The position numbers and the translations under genes were made by a program. A DNA stretch of 64,000 nt from Anaerolineae bacterium (GTDB taxonomy: Bacteria > Chloroflexota > Anaerolineae > Aggregatilineales > J027). Position 1 is the stretch's first letter. Each line of letters opens with the position of its first letter. Positions 25,526 through 34,787 of this stretch are shown one piece after another. Location: assembly GCA_019913005.1 (NCBI GenBank), contig JAIOHL010000157.1:1-64000 (forward strand), written 5' to 3'. The notes below the pieces were generated by a model. The model saw only the letters and a program-made list of their open reading frames with translations, was not told where the DNA came from and ran no database searches.

Positions 25526-26647
25526 ATGGCGAACAAACCACGTGTGCTGCTTATCGGCCCGACGCTCAAACAAATGGGTGGGGTGGGCATGGTGAATGAA
25601 ATCTTGCTGGCCTCAACGAGCCTGCGGGATGATTTTGAACTGCTGCATCTCGATACCACCCGTCCTGAAGATTCAATTGAGCAAGTGGCGACACTGGCGG
25701 TGGGCAATTTTTGGCTATTTTTTAAGCAATGGCTTGAACTCCTTCGGATTCTCATTACCCAACGCCCTAAGATCATGCACCAGCCGATTACGGATCGCAT
25801 CTCCTTCTATAAAGAGGGCGTGTTTATGCTGACAGCGCGATTGTTCGGGGTGCGGGTAGTGGGTCATCTGCATGGCAATGCTTTTAAGCAGTTAGCAGAA
25901 AATAAACGTAAGCCCGTCCGCCAGAGTGTTCGATTTGTGATGGGCCTGCCTAAAGTGGTCATCGCCCTGTCAGATGGCTGGCGCGATTATCTGCTGCAAC
26001 AGGTCTCGCCAAAATTGAAAATCGTGGTGGTTGAAAACACGGTGGACACCGATTTTGCTCAACTTGCTCATCAGCCCGTCGAAAAATCAGGACGTACAAC
26101 TTGCAAGGTGCTGTTTATGGGCAGTTTGGGGACACGCAAAGGGATACCCGAAATCTTAAGGGCATTGCCCATCGTGCGTGCCCAAAACTCTGCCGTCGAA
26201 TTTGTAGTGCCGGGTGGATTAGAACTCGGTGCGGAGCAGATGTTAATTGACCAAGCCAAAAGTGAAGCATTGACAGTGGGGGGTGTTGCTTTCCCCGGTA
26301 TTGTGACGGGCCAGCCGAAGTTGGAATTGTTTAAAGACGCTGATATTTTCCTGCTGCCTTCCCATCATGAGAATTTTCCTATCTCGGTTCTCGAAGCAAT
26401 GGCATCCCGGCTACCACTGGTCATCACACCAGTCGGAGCATTACCTGAAGTCTTGCAAGATGGGATACACTGCCTATTCGTGCCAGTGGGGGATGTGCAG
26501 AAAATTGCAGAGGCGGTCTTAAAGTTGTCTCAAGAGCCGACCTTGCGTGACTCGATGGGGGCAGCAAATTTGGCGCTGTATCAATCTCGATTCGCCCCCG
26601 AAGCCATGATGGGCAAGATCAAAACCATTTATTCGCAGCTTTTATGA
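25526..26647 (+). CDS. glycosyltransferase family 4 protein
   Basis: A 373-residue GT-B glycosyltransferase. N-terminus RVLLIGPTLKQMGGVGMVNEILLAS with the Gly-rich acceptor loop; RLFGVRVVGHLHGNAFKQL in the middle; C-terminal donor site VLFMGSLGTRKGIPEILRALPIV, FPGIVTGQPKLELFKDADIFLLPSHHENFPISVLEAMASRLPLVITPVGALPEVLQDG, which is the canonical GT4 E-x(7)-E region (E-N-F-P-I-S-V-L-E). AGAGGGA precedes the ATG. The stop overlaps the following ATG, so it is coupled to the methyltransferase gene. Confidence 0.93.
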   Translation: MANKPRVLLIGPTLKQMGGVGMVNEILLASTSLRDDFELLHLDTTRPEDSIEQVATLAVGNFWLFFKQWLELLRILITQRPKIMHQPITDRISFYKEGVFMLTARLFGVRVVGHLHGNAFKQLAENKRKPVRQSVRFVMGLPKVVIALSDGWRDYLLQQVSPKLKIVVVENTVDTDFAQLAHQPVEKSGRTTCKVLFMGSLGTRKGIPEILRALPIVRAQNSAVEFVVPGGLELGAEQMLIDQAKSEALTVGGVAFPGIVTGQPKLELFKDADIFLLPSHHENFPISVLEAMASRLPLVITPVGALPEVLQDGIHCLFVPVGDVQKIAEAVLKLSQEPTLRDSMGAANLALYQSRFAPEAMMGKIKTIYSQLL

Positions 26648-26658
26648 TGGAGTATCCA

Positions 26659-27372
26659 ATGGATAAAAAAGACACGACTTTGTATTCACCGCCGCCGATC
26701 ACCGAAAAATACACGGGCTATATCCCTGACCATTGGGGGCAAGATTCGATTGCGCTTCTGCCCAAAGGTAATGGTCGGTTGTGTCTCGATCACGGCTGCG
26801 GCGATGGTCGTTCACGTAAATTGATTGAGTCGTTCGGCTGGAAATGGGTTGGGGTGGATATTGAGGGGAATGTCAGCCTGATTTGCGATGGTCACTATCT
26901 GCCCTTTAAATCCAATACCTTTGACCATGCCATCAGCAACGCCGTGTTTGAGCATCTCTATGACCCCTTTCAGGCCGCGCGTGAAATTTTCCGCGTCCTA
27001 AAGCCGGGGGCCTATTTGCAGGGCGAGGTGGCTTTCCAAGAGCCGTTCCATGCCAATTCGTATTTCCATATGTCGCATATGGGCACGAAGCAAACGCTGA
27101 CGACGGCGGGGTTTGAAGTGATTCGGCTGTGGCCTACATGGCATTTGTTTGAGGCTCAGATGCAAAATATGTTCCCCGTGCCCGTCGTATCACCTGCCCT
27201 GCGTTTTGTGGCCCGTTGGACAGCGAAGGGCTTGATGGCAGGTCGGGCATTGGGTTTGAAGCAGGTCTCCAAGATGAAAGGCCGCAGTCCCGAAGAAATC
27301 CAACGCCGCCTAGAAATTGACCGCTTGAGTTATACAGGGTCGGTGGCGTTCTTTGCCCGCAAACCTGCCTAA
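26659..27372 (+). CDS. class I SAM-dependent methyltransferase
   Basis: A 237-residue methyltransferase of the Methyltransf_11 type. SAM motif I is CLDHGCGDGRSRKLIESFGWKWVGVDIEG, motif II/III region is HYLPFKSNTFDHAISNAVFEHLYDPFQAAREIFRVLKPGAYLQGEVAF. It would methylate a sugar or a lipid-linked glycan. The ATG at 26659 is chosen because GGAG lies six bases upstream; an ATG at 26644 overlaps the glycosyltransferase stop and gives five more residues. Substrate unknown. Confidence 0.9.
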   Translation: MDKKDTTLYSPPPITEKYTGYIPDHWGQDSIALLPKGNGRLCLDHGCGDGRSRKLIESFGWKWVGVDIEGNVSLICDGHYLPFKSNTFDHAISNAVFEHLYDPFQAAREIFRVLKPGAYLQGEVAFQEPFHANSYFHMSHMGTKQTLTTAGFEVIRLWPTWHLFEAQMQNMFPVPVVSPALRFVARWTAKGLMAGRALGLKQVSKMKGRSPEEIQRRLEIDRLSYTGSVAFFARKPA

Positions 27373-27406
27373 TGTTCCCCAAACCCCTTCATCGGCGGTG
27401 CGGCGG

Positions 27407-27841
27407 ATGCGGGGGTGTTGGCCTCTCATGCTGATTGTCCTCAGCCTTGCCGCTGGTTTGATGTGGCTGACGGGCTATTTTTATTACACTTCGATGGGAA
27501 TTGATACCGAACGCGAAAACTACGGCTCAAAGATCAGTACCCATTACCGAGTGCGCTGGCCCGGTAATGGCTCGATTTGGATCGGGGGTGGTCGGGCCTA
27601 TGGGGAGATGGATTGGGACAAACCGCTGCAACGCATTGACCCTGCTGGGGTCTTTTTTCAATCCCCGCGTCGGCCTGAATCCCAAAATATTTTCAACACG
27701 CTAGGTTTTTGGCGGGTACGCACCGACACGCAATCATGGATCGGCTTTCCGGCGTGGCTGCCCTTTATCTTTTTCGCGTCATGGGCCTATTGGGAAGTGC
27801 GTCACTACATTAGACGCCGCGCTCGTGTAGCCAACTTATAA
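27407..27841 (+). CDS. small membrane protein of unknown function
   Basis: About 144 residues if started at the ATG at 27407; a TTG at 27353 would extend it into the previous gene. There is an N-terminal membrane helix (WPLMLIVLSLAAGLMWLTGYFYY) and a second near the C-terminus (WLPFIFFASWAYWEVRHYIRRRARV) followed by basic residues. The middle is a polar, probably extracytoplasmic stretch with Gly- and Trp-rich sequence (WPGNGSIWIGGGRAYGEMDWD). I recognise no family. It is the last gene of the plus-strand exopolysaccharide operon, and its final 32 bases overlap the convergent hydrolase gene. Confidence 0.7.
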   Translation: MRGCWPLMLIVLSLAAGLMWLTGYFYYTSMGIDTERENYGSKISTHYRVRWPGNGSIWIGGGRAYGEMDWDKPLQRIDPAGVFFQSPRRPESQNIFNTLGFWRVRTDTQSWIGFPAWLPFIFFASWAYWEVRHYIRRRARVANL

Positions 27842-28598
27842 TGTGGTCAGCAACTTTTTCCCACCCCGGCTCGACCATGAGATTATGCCCACCGGGGCAA
27901 AATACCGCCTCGGTATGATAGGCCCGTGCCGTCCTCCGCACTTCATTAGGGGAGAAAAAATGATCTTGGTCGGCCCCAATGACCAATAACGGGGTTTTGA
28001 CTTTCGCAGGATGGGGGAGATTGAGCAGCATTTCGAGTTCGATGCGATACGATTCCTGCCCCAACTCGGCCCAAAATTCGCGGGCTTGGGTTTCGGATAC
28101 ACTATCCGTAAACAGCAGTTCCCGTGCATCCTCGAAATTCTGGATGATGCGATAGGCGTCCAGCGTTAAGGAATGGATCAGCATGGTCAGCGGATGGCGT
28201 CTCGAATAACGCAGGGTGAATCCTATCAAGCCGCTACTGGGCAGCGAAGCCATTAAGACCCCGGCTGGCGCTTGATATTGTTCCAGATACTTTTGGGTAA
28301 TGTAGCCCCCCATTGAATGGCCTATCAAGATGGGATGGTGGCCTGTTTCGGCTTCGATCTGCGTGGCGACCTGCCGCACGTCCGCTACATAATCTTTGGC
28401 ACTGCACCATTGCACCTTACCCTCACTTTTACCATGACCTCGCAGACTTAACGCATAGGTCTGATAGCCTTTTTCGGTGAAGTACGGCATGGCGGTTTTT
28501 TGCCAACCCGCTGCGGAATGCCACGCCCCGTGAATGAATAAGAGGGGATTCGGCTGTGTTACCTGTGGCGGGGATTGGGTCAGTATCTCCAAATTCAT
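27810..28598 (-). CDS. alpha/beta hydrolase
   Basis: A 262-residue serine hydrolase. LFIHGAWHSAAGWQ is the oxyanion-hole region, HPILIGHSMGGYITQKYL carries the nucleophile elbow G-H-S-M-G, the acid is probably in PLLVIGADQDHFF and the catalytic His is in CPGGHNLMVEPGW. No signal peptide, so probably cytosolic. Substrate unknown; such enzymes range from lysophospholipases to esterases. Its start is three bases beyond the stop of the large membrane protein gene, so it is the last gene of the minus-strand glycan operon. Confidence 0.9.
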   Translation of the reverse strand: MNLEILTQSPPQVTQPNPLLFIHGAWHSAAGWQKTAMPYFTEKGYQTYALSLRGHGKSEGKVQWCSAKDYVADVRQVATQIEAETGHHPILIGHSMGGYITQKYLEQYQAPAGVLMASLPSSGLIGFTLRYSRRHPLTMLIHSLTLDAYRIIQNFEDARELLFTDSVSETQAREFWAELGQESYRIELEMLLNLPHPAKVKTPLLVIGADQDHFFSPNEVRRTARAYHTEAVFCPGGHNLMVEPGWEKVADHIISWLHERGV

Positions 28599-28601
28599 GG
28601 T

Positions 28602-29528
28602 CTAGTTCCCAATAGCTCCTATTTCCAGCGAGTCAAATAAGAGAGCCAAGTGTCTTTCATCTGCACCAAGCCCTATCTCGGCGGGTACAACGAGACGATC
28701 CACAAAGAACATCAGAATCGTGGTGTCGGGGTCGCGCATCAAGGCAGATTGAGGAATAATTCCGGTAAAATAATACCCGTCGGCTCGGGTTTCATACGTT
28801 AGCGCAATGGGGTCGCCGTTGATGGTCAGTTTCAAACTTTCCAAGACCTCTGGAGCAAGGGCCATCGTAACTCTGAACTGGATAGGCAGGTCTTGTTCGG
28901 CAGTTAGCCAAGTTCGAATGGTCGCTATTTTGTTGGTCATCCAAAGTTGAGCAGAGCCTTCTCTAGGAATTTCCCATCCAAAGCCATTGACGACTTGGTC
29001 AAACTCTAAGGTTAGCGAGTCTTGAGGTTCGTTCTGGGAAAGGCCTTCACAGTTACTCGGCGGCCAACAGACGTACCCTATAGCAACGGAATCAAACAAA
29101 AGGGCCAAGGGTCTTTCATCTGGGCCAAGCCCTATCTCGGCGGGTACGACAAGGTGACTTACAGCGAATACCAACGTGGTGGTGTTAGGATCACGGAGGA
29201 GGGCAGCTTGGGGGATGATACCGGTAAAGTAATACCCATCGGCCCGTGTTTCATACGTTAGCTCAACGGGGTCGCCGTTAACAGTTAATTGCAAGCTATC
29301 TAAAATATCTAGGGCTACCGTGGTAGTTACCTTGAATTGAATCGGCAGGTCTTGGTCGGCAGTCAGCCAAGTTCGAATAGTGGCTATTCTGTTGGTCATC
29401 CAAAGTTGGGTGGGGTCGAAATTGGGGAATTCCCATCCCACACCATTGATAATCTGGTCAAATTCCAATAAGTAGGAGTCTTGAGGTTCCAGCGGGGTGA
29501 GATGTTCACACCTGTTGGACGGCCAACA
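28602..29528 (-). repeat. tandem duplication encoding two C-terminal modules
   Basis: Copy 1 is encoded by 29070-29528 and copy 2 by 28602-29069 (including the stop). By hand count about 107 of 153 residues are identical, with runs such as TYETRADGYYFTGIIPQ and LVVPAEIGLG unchanged. Both copies open with C-W-P and a second Cys six residues later. This is a fairly recent in-frame domain duplication. Confidence 0.88.
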
Positions 29529-31193
29529 GACCGATAGGGCGGTCAACGTGCGCTCTGGAATTTCACCGTCATCAATCAGCGCATGAGGATTATAGCTTTC
29601 AATATGACGACCATCCACATACTCTGGCGGCACTTCACTGAGTAGTTCAACACTTCCATTCCATGTTGTTCGGAAAATAATGGCGTCATCATAGGGTATG
29701 ACGCCCTCAATTAGCCGATCATCCAGATAATAAATCCCTTGCTCCTGAAATTCACAAACCTTACCATGTCGTGGGTTATTAATGACACAGATTTTGGCGC
29801 GAATTTTATCGGTACCATAAATATAACGTAGCCCTCCTTGAAAGGCAGTTGAACTGCTTGCCAAATGCCATTCATCTTGATACCGATAGTGTTCATCAAT
29901 GACAAAAAGGGTGGCACCAGTGTCAAAGTGAGGTGCTTGCTCGATGATCGTGGCATATACGAGACCCACATCTTCGGAATAATCGGTGAAGATTTCATGC
30001 TGGTTCAGCGTATGAAAAGTGGTTAGAGTGATGGCTACGCTGGCTATAAGTGCGGCGGAAAATTTCCCGATATATTTTATTCTTGCCAATAGGTTTATTA
30101 TGGCTGAAACAATGAGAGCTGCCCCTAATGAGGTGGCATAGAATACGCGGAACGTGCCCTGATTGAATGGGCTTGGGATAAACGCAACAAAACCCAAAAG
30201 CATGATACATAGGCCCGCCAAAATTAGCCCCATAACCGGCCCGCGTTGGAGAGGACTTTCGGCCTTCTCTCGCCGCCTTTTAAGATGTACCCAACTTATA
30301 ATGAATGTTATGAGGCCTGCCAGTAAAGCCAGCCATGTATAGCTCGAATTCCAATCCCATTCCTTAAGTGCATCCGACCATCCATCAAGGTGAGCGCGAT
30401 ACATATGCTCAACGCTGGCTGAATATTCGTTGATTAAGGTTTTCCAATCCTTGTCTTCGGTGGAAGCAAATTGCAAATTGATGTAGCCGCCAACCCCAAA
30501 GATGATCGTTCCGATGGTAAACACGAAATAGAGGATTGGGATAACTAACCACTTCTGCGCGGCGTGGCGGACTTGTGGGGTAGATTTCTTCTCTAGCCAG
30601 ATAAGCAGCACTGGTGCGACAAAAATGAGGGGATAAAGCGCCTCATACGTGCCCAAAATAATAACTTGTAGTACCCAAATAGTTCCCCAATAGCGCTTTT
30701 GTTTATTTTTATCTTTGTTCCATCCCACCACAAAAAAATAGATTGCCATGATGGTGAGCAACAAGGCGGTGTGGAAACTGAGGGCACGAAACGAAAGTAA
30801 TCCGCTATCTGCTGGATAAATTACGCATAAGGTGGCAGTCATCAACGCCAGAAAAGAATTTTCAGGAAAGAGATGACGTACCAAGCGATAGGTAAAAACG
30901 GCCTTCAAAACAAAAATGGCAATCAGCAGCAGATTCATTCCAGCAAAAGAGTCTGGGGTTAAAAGATGAGCTACATAATAGGGCCATAAAAAGATAGGGC
31001 GGGTGGCGCTATTGGCAACCGCTTTGAGTGGGGCAACATCCATGACGTAGACAAAATACCATTCTTCAAAGAGAGGAATGGTTTTTTTTAGACCAAAGGG
31101 CACCCAGATAAGACCAAAAACAACTACAAAATAAGTGAGGCTTAGGAGGTCAACAAGTAGCGTTGACCTCTTGGTGAATTTAGCTGTAGACAT
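28602..31193 (-). CDS. large polytopic membrane protein with duplicated C-terminal beta-type module
   Basis: An 863-residue protein. The first 450 or so residues have about 11 hydrophobic segments (LLSLTYFVVVFGLIWVPFGL; MNLLLIAIFVLKAVFTYRLV; and others), in the style of membrane glycosyltransferases or O-antigen-modifying proteins, but without a motif I can name. A middle soluble region follows, then two tandem copies of a module of about 153 residues each at the very C-terminus. The ATG at 31193 overlaps the asparagine synthase stop by 14 bases, indicating coupling. The alternative upstream start would lie deep inside that gene. Function unknown; location suggests a role in glycan assembly or modification. 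Confidence 0.82.
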   Translation of the reverse strand: MSTAKFTKRSTLLVDLLSLTYFVVVFGLIWVPFGLKKTIPLFEEWYFVYVMDVAPLKAVANSATRPIFLWPYYVAHLLTPDSFAGMNLLLIAIFVLKAVFTYRLVRHLFPENSFLALMTATLCVIYPADSGLLSFRALSFHTALLLTIMAIYFFVVGWNKDKNKQKRYWGTIWVLQVIILGTYEALYPLIFVAPVLLIWLEKKSTPQVRHAAQKWLVIPILYFVFTIGTIIFGVGGYINLQFASTEDKDWKTLINEYSASVEHMYRAHLDGWSDALKEWDWNSSYTWLALLAGLITFIISWVHLKRRREKAESPLQRGPVMGLILAGLCIMLLGFVAFIPSPFNQGTFRVFYATSLGAALIVSAIINLLARIKYIGKFSAALIASVAITLTTFHTLNQHEIFTDYSEDVGLVYATIIEQAPHFDTGATLFVIDEHYRYQDEWHLASSSTAFQGGLRYIYGTDKIRAKICVINNPRHGKVCEFQEQGIYYLDDRLIEGVIPYDDAIIFRTTWNGSVELLSEVPPEYVDGRHIESYNPHALIDDGEIPERTLTALSVCWPSNRCEHLTPLEPQDSYLLEFDQIINGVGWEFPNFDPTQLWMTNRIATIRTWLTADQDLPIQFKVTTTVALDILDSLQLTVNGDPVELTYETRADGYYFTGIIPQAALLRDPNTTTLVFAVSHLVVPAEIGLGPDERPLALLFDSVAIGYVCWPPSNCEGLSQNEPQDSLTLEFDQVVNGFGWEIPREGSAQLWMTNKIATIRTWLTAEQDLPIQFRVTMALAPEVLESLKLTINGDPIALTYETRADGYYFTGIIPQSALMRDPDTTILMFFVDRLVVPAEIGLGADERHLALLFDSLEIGAIGN

Positions 31194-33087
31194 CCTCAGT
31201 GATTCTTTCCATGAAAACCCGATACCAATTTTCCAGCGAGTAAAGCATAAACAAGACCCGCTGATGATCCCACCTTCCGCTGAGATGCTGTTGAATGAGG
31301 TGTTCAACCCCTTCCCGATTCAGATAGGTTTGGGTAAATGAGTTTGGATCGGCAATTTGCTCCAAGAATTGGGTGCCAATCTTACCCCGGAACCACAAAT
31401 CGGCGGCACTGGTGAAGCCGATTTTTTTACGATTGGCAACTTCTGGCGGGATATAGGACATACAGACCTTTTTGTGGATAATCTTCTGCTCCCGCCCATT
31501 GATCTTGAGGTTGCCGGGGATACGTTCCGCCACTTTCATGATTTCGATGTCCAGATAGGGTACACGGGCTTCGATGCTGGCGGCCATTGACATCTTATTT
31601 TCAGAGAGAAGCAGTTCTTCGGCAAGGTCGGTGCGAGCATCTACAAACAGCATTTTTTCCATAAAGGTGGCGTCTTGCGGCGCACGGGCGATTTGTCTTC
31701 TGGCCCAGTCGTGTGACAACTGCGAATTCATGCGGCGGCGCGTTTCAACCCCTAACAGACTGTTACGAGCAGATTCGGGCATGATCGAATAAACACGCAG
31801 CAAAGCATCAGCTTCATCTTGAGCGCCGAGGGCATAGTTAAGCCGACGGGCCTGTTCCGACAAAGGCATCTTCTTGGCGAGGGGTTGGGCGAGACGGGCA
31901 GCGTAGGCCGCACCATATTTGCGGAAGCGTTCGACATAATTCGCACCGAGATGACGAGGATAGCCGCCAAACGCTTCATCTGGGCCTTGCCCATTGAGCA
32001 GCACTTTTAGCCCCTGATCGCGTGCCATCTGGGCCACAAAATAATAAGCCGCCGCCGATTGGTTGACGACGGGTTCTTCCATGTGCCAAATGTAGCGGGT
32101 CATAAAATCGGCATAATCTTTTTCGGTGATGATGCGTGAATTAAACTCGGCCCCATAGTGTTTTGCCATTGCGCGGGAGGGTTCGATTTCGTTGACATCT
32201 TCCCGCCCCTCAAACCCCACAGTGTAGGCCTTGACCGGGCCGCTGGAGTGTTTCGCCATTAGGTGCAGGACGGTGGTAGAGTCTACCCCGCCGCTGAGTG
32301 AAATCCCGATTGGCACATCTGCGACCATTTGACGATGGATGGCCTGATCGTAAATTTCACGCAGTTCGGCAATCCAATCTTCTTCAGTTTTCGCGCGGTC
32401 AATCGTGGGGGTGTAATCCCAATAGGTGCCTTCATGCACCCCGTTTTCATCCACCACCAAATAGCCGGACGGCGGGACTTTATAGACACCCTTAAACAGT
32501 GTCCATGGGGCGGGGCAGTAGCGCAAGGTCAATGTGAAATTGAGTGCGTCGAGGTCAAGTTCACGGGGGAACTCGGGATCACCCAAGATGGCTTTGACTT
32601 CGGAGGCAAATCGGAACATACCGCCTTCGCTGGTGTAATATAGCGGCAGGATACCAAAGTGGTCACGCGCAAGGAATAGACGGCGTTTATTGGTATCCCA
32701 CAGGCCAAACGCGAAGATGCCGTTGAAATGAGCAGGGCAATCTACGCCATATTCCTCATAGGCGTGCAAGATCACTTCGGTATCGGAACTAGTGCGGAAC
32801 TGATGTCCTTTGGCCTCCAAATCGCGGCGTATGTCTTTGTAGTTGTAGATTTCCCCGTTAAAGACAATCCAAATACTGTCGTCTTCGTTGGTCATGGGTT
32901 GATCGCCCGTCGAAAGGTCAATAATCGAAAGGCGGCGATGGCCTAGACCCACACCTGCCGAATCGTCGAAGTAGAATCCGTCGCCATCTGGCCCACGATG
33001 TGCCATGAGGGAGGTCATGCGGGTGAGCAAATCCCGTGAGATCGGCTCATTATTCTTATAGTCAAAGAGACCGTTTACACCGCACAT
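31180..33087 (-). CDS. asnB: asparagine synthase (glutamine-hydrolysing), exopolysaccharide-locus type
   Basis: A 635-residue two-domain enzyme. The N-terminal class II glutaminase begins MCGVNGLFDY with catalytic Cys2 and includes LGHRRLSIIDLSTGDQPM and WIVFNGEIYNY. The C-terminal synthetase domain has the pyrophosphate loop PIGISLSGGVDSTT and NGQGPDEAFGGYPRHLG. It transfers glutamine nitrogen to an adenylated carboxylate, normally aspartate; in exopolysaccharide loci paralogues are often thought to amidate sugar carboxylates, which would fit the uronic acid inferred here. Followed without a gap by the large membrane protein gene. True substrate is unresolved. Confidence 0.93.
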   Translation of the reverse strand: MCGVNGLFDYKNNEPISRDLLTRMTSLMAHRGPDGDGFYFDDSAGVGLGHRRLSIIDLSTGDQPMTNEDDSIWIVFNGEIYNYKDIRRDLEAKGHQFRTSSDTEVILHAYEEYGVDCPAHFNGIFAFGLWDTNKRRLFLARDHFGILPLYYTSEGGMFRFASEVKAILGDPEFPRELDLDALNFTLTLRYCPAPWTLFKGVYKVPPSGYLVVDENGVHEGTYWDYTPTIDRAKTEEDWIAELREIYDQAIHRQMVADVPIGISLSGGVDSTTVLHLMAKHSSGPVKAYTVGFEGREDVNEIEPSRAMAKHYGAEFNSRIITEKDYADFMTRYIWHMEEPVVNQSAAAYYFVAQMARDQGLKVLLNGQGPDEAFGGYPRHLGANYVERFRKYGAAYAARLAQPLAKKMPLSEQARRLNYALGAQDEADALLRVYSIMPESARNSLLGVETRRRMNSQLSHDWARRQIARAPQDATFMEKMLFVDARTDLAEELLLSENKMSMAASIEARVPYLDIEIMKVAERIPGNLKINGREQKIIHKKVCMSYIPPEVANRKKIGFTSAADLWFRGKIGTQFLEQIADPNSFTQTYLNREGVEHLIQQHLSGRWDHQRVLFMLYSLENWYRVFMERITEDVYS

Positions 33088-33127
33088 TGGCTGTATTGTA
33101 CCTTTCTACTATGGTCATCAGTCCGAT

Positions 33128-34768
33128 TTAGCCAAATCGTCTAGTCAAGGTTTCGCGCTTGCCACAATACTGATCAAGCTGCATATCTTCAAACGGCGGT
33201 TCGCTAAAGCCTTCGTCATAGCTACGAAATTCGCGGACAAGGGTATAGCGTTCCTCAACGGCAGCCAAAAAGTCATCCGTCACGTTTTCGGCGTTGGGTA
33301 TTGAAATCGGGCCGGGGGCGTACACCAACCATAAACAGGCATCCCCGGTTAGGCGCTCATCCAACAGGGCGAGTGTGGTGGGCTGTAAATCGTCTTTGAA
33401 CCACGCATCTACCCAACCATCAATGTTCCAATCTGACATGGATGTCCAATTAGCATAGCCTAACATAAAATGATCGGTGGTCAGATAAAACTGGACGGAT
33501 TGCCCAAGTGGGTCGGGGGTGAACACAATCACATCGTTCGGCTTGACATTCGCGTTGAGGTCGGCGGCAGCGTCACGCGCCACCGATTTATAGGGGTCGC
33601 GCAGATAGTACAAATCTTTGCGTGCCCACAGCGCCATCAGGATAAATAATGCTCCCAGCATCACCCAGCGGAATCGCAAATTGACAATGCCAAGTGCCAA
33701 GAGCAGAGTAAAGATGGGATAGACCACAATAGTATAGCGGTCTGGTTTAAAACTGGGCTTAAATTCATTCAAAACCAGCGCAATTACCAATGTCGCCAGT
33801 GCTGTCACAATCAGCAGCATGACTTTGCCGGAATTTTTGCCGAGCGACATTTTGAAGGGGCGGATTTCAATATCGAACAGATACAGCACCCCGATCAGAA
33901 ATATCAACAAATAGAAGGGAGTGGCACGAGCCGCTGCCGTCCAGTATTCAAAAGTCAGGCGTAATAGTTGAAACGGCGAATCGGTAGTGGTGATCCAGTC
34001 GGTGCGGAAATTCAACTGCTGAAGCATGGCGGGCAGCCATGCTAGATAGAGGGCACCGATGACAAGATTGCCGACAATCCAACTGGGTAGTTCACGACGG
34101 CGGGGGGTATTGAGCCACAAATCAACCGCGAGATAGAGGTTGAGCGCGGCTAGAAAGAAAAACCCCCATGTGTGGGTATAAATCAATAGTGCCCCGCTGA
34201 CAACATACGGAATCAATTGGCGGTTATTCGGTTTCTGATACCAGCGAATGGCAAAATAAAGGGTAAACGCAGCCATCAGCGCCAATAAATTATACTGACG
34301 CGCTTCCTGTGAATAACGAATGAGAAAGGGAGAAACGGTTATAATGAGTGCATTGAGAAGCCCTACCCATTGGTTAAAAAGGCGCTTGCCGATGGTGTAA
34401 CCTAATGGGATTAAGATAATCCCCGCGATGGCTGAAATGAGGCGCAGCGCAAAGACAGATTTACCCAGAAGCTCAATGGCGAAGTAGAGCAGGACAAAAT
34501 AGAACGGCGGATGCAGGTCATTGTTGGCAAGGGTGCTGAATACGTCCGGCAGGCTCTCTTGATGTGATAGGGAATAGGAAATCCCTTCATCCCGCCACAG
34601 ACTTTGATTTTCAATGTTGTAAATGCGTAGTACCGCCGCCAAAAAGGTTAGTGCGAGGATTGACACCCAAACAATTGTGCGGTCACTGCCAATTTGGGTG
34701 CGTATCCACATCAGTGGGTCATAGACGACGGAAAAGAATGTATTTTGCTTAGATGTCTGCGTTTTCAA
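33128..34768 (-). CDS. glycosyltransferase family 39-like membrane protein (PMT/ArnT fold)
   Basis: A 546-residue membrane protein. The first extracytoplasmic loop has NQSLWRDEGISYSLSHQE with the R-D-E motif expected of GT-C enzymes, then LHPPFYFVLLYFAIELLGKSVFALRLISA and RYSQEARQYNLLALMAAF, all typical of the DUF/GT39 family. About ten hydrophobic segments lead into a soluble C-terminal domain of about 150 residues. Such enzymes use polyprenyl-phosphate sugars on the outer membrane face. The start is a TTG at 34768 with AGGAG five bases upstream, an unusual but well-supported initiation codon. Confidence 0.88.
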   Translation of the reverse strand: MKTQTSKQNTFFSVVYDPLMWIRTQIGSDRTIVWVSILALTFLAAVLRIYNIENQSLWRDEGISYSLSHQESLPDVFSTLANNDLHPPFYFVLLYFAIELLGKSVFALRLISAIAGIILIPLGYTIGKRLFNQWVGLLNALIITVSPFLIRYSQEARQYNLLALMAAFTLYFAIRWYQKPNNRQLIPYVVSGALLIYTHTWGFFFLAALNLYLAVDLWLNTPRRRELPSWIVGNLVIGALYLAWLPAMLQQLNFRTDWITTTDSPFQLLRLTFEYWTAAARATPFYLLIFLIGVLYLFDIEIRPFKMSLGKNSGKVMLLIVTALATLVIALVLNEFKPSFKPDRYTIVVYPIFTLLLALGIVNLRFRWVMLGALFILMALWARKDLYYLRDPYKSVARDAAADLNANVKPNDVIVFTPDPLGQSVQFYLTTDHFMLGYANWTSMSDWNIDGWVDAWFKDDLQPTTLALLDERLTGDACLWLVYAPGPISIPNAENVTDDFLAAVEERYTLVREFRSYDEGFSEPPFEDMQLDQYCGKRETLTRRFG

Positions 34769-34787
34769 AGTGGCTCCTAAGAAAAAC

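Noticed and set aside
25168-25800. 210-codon antisense frame across the deacetylase/glycosyltransferase junction
   Set aside because: Ser/Arg-rich shadow of two recognised genes with good start signals.
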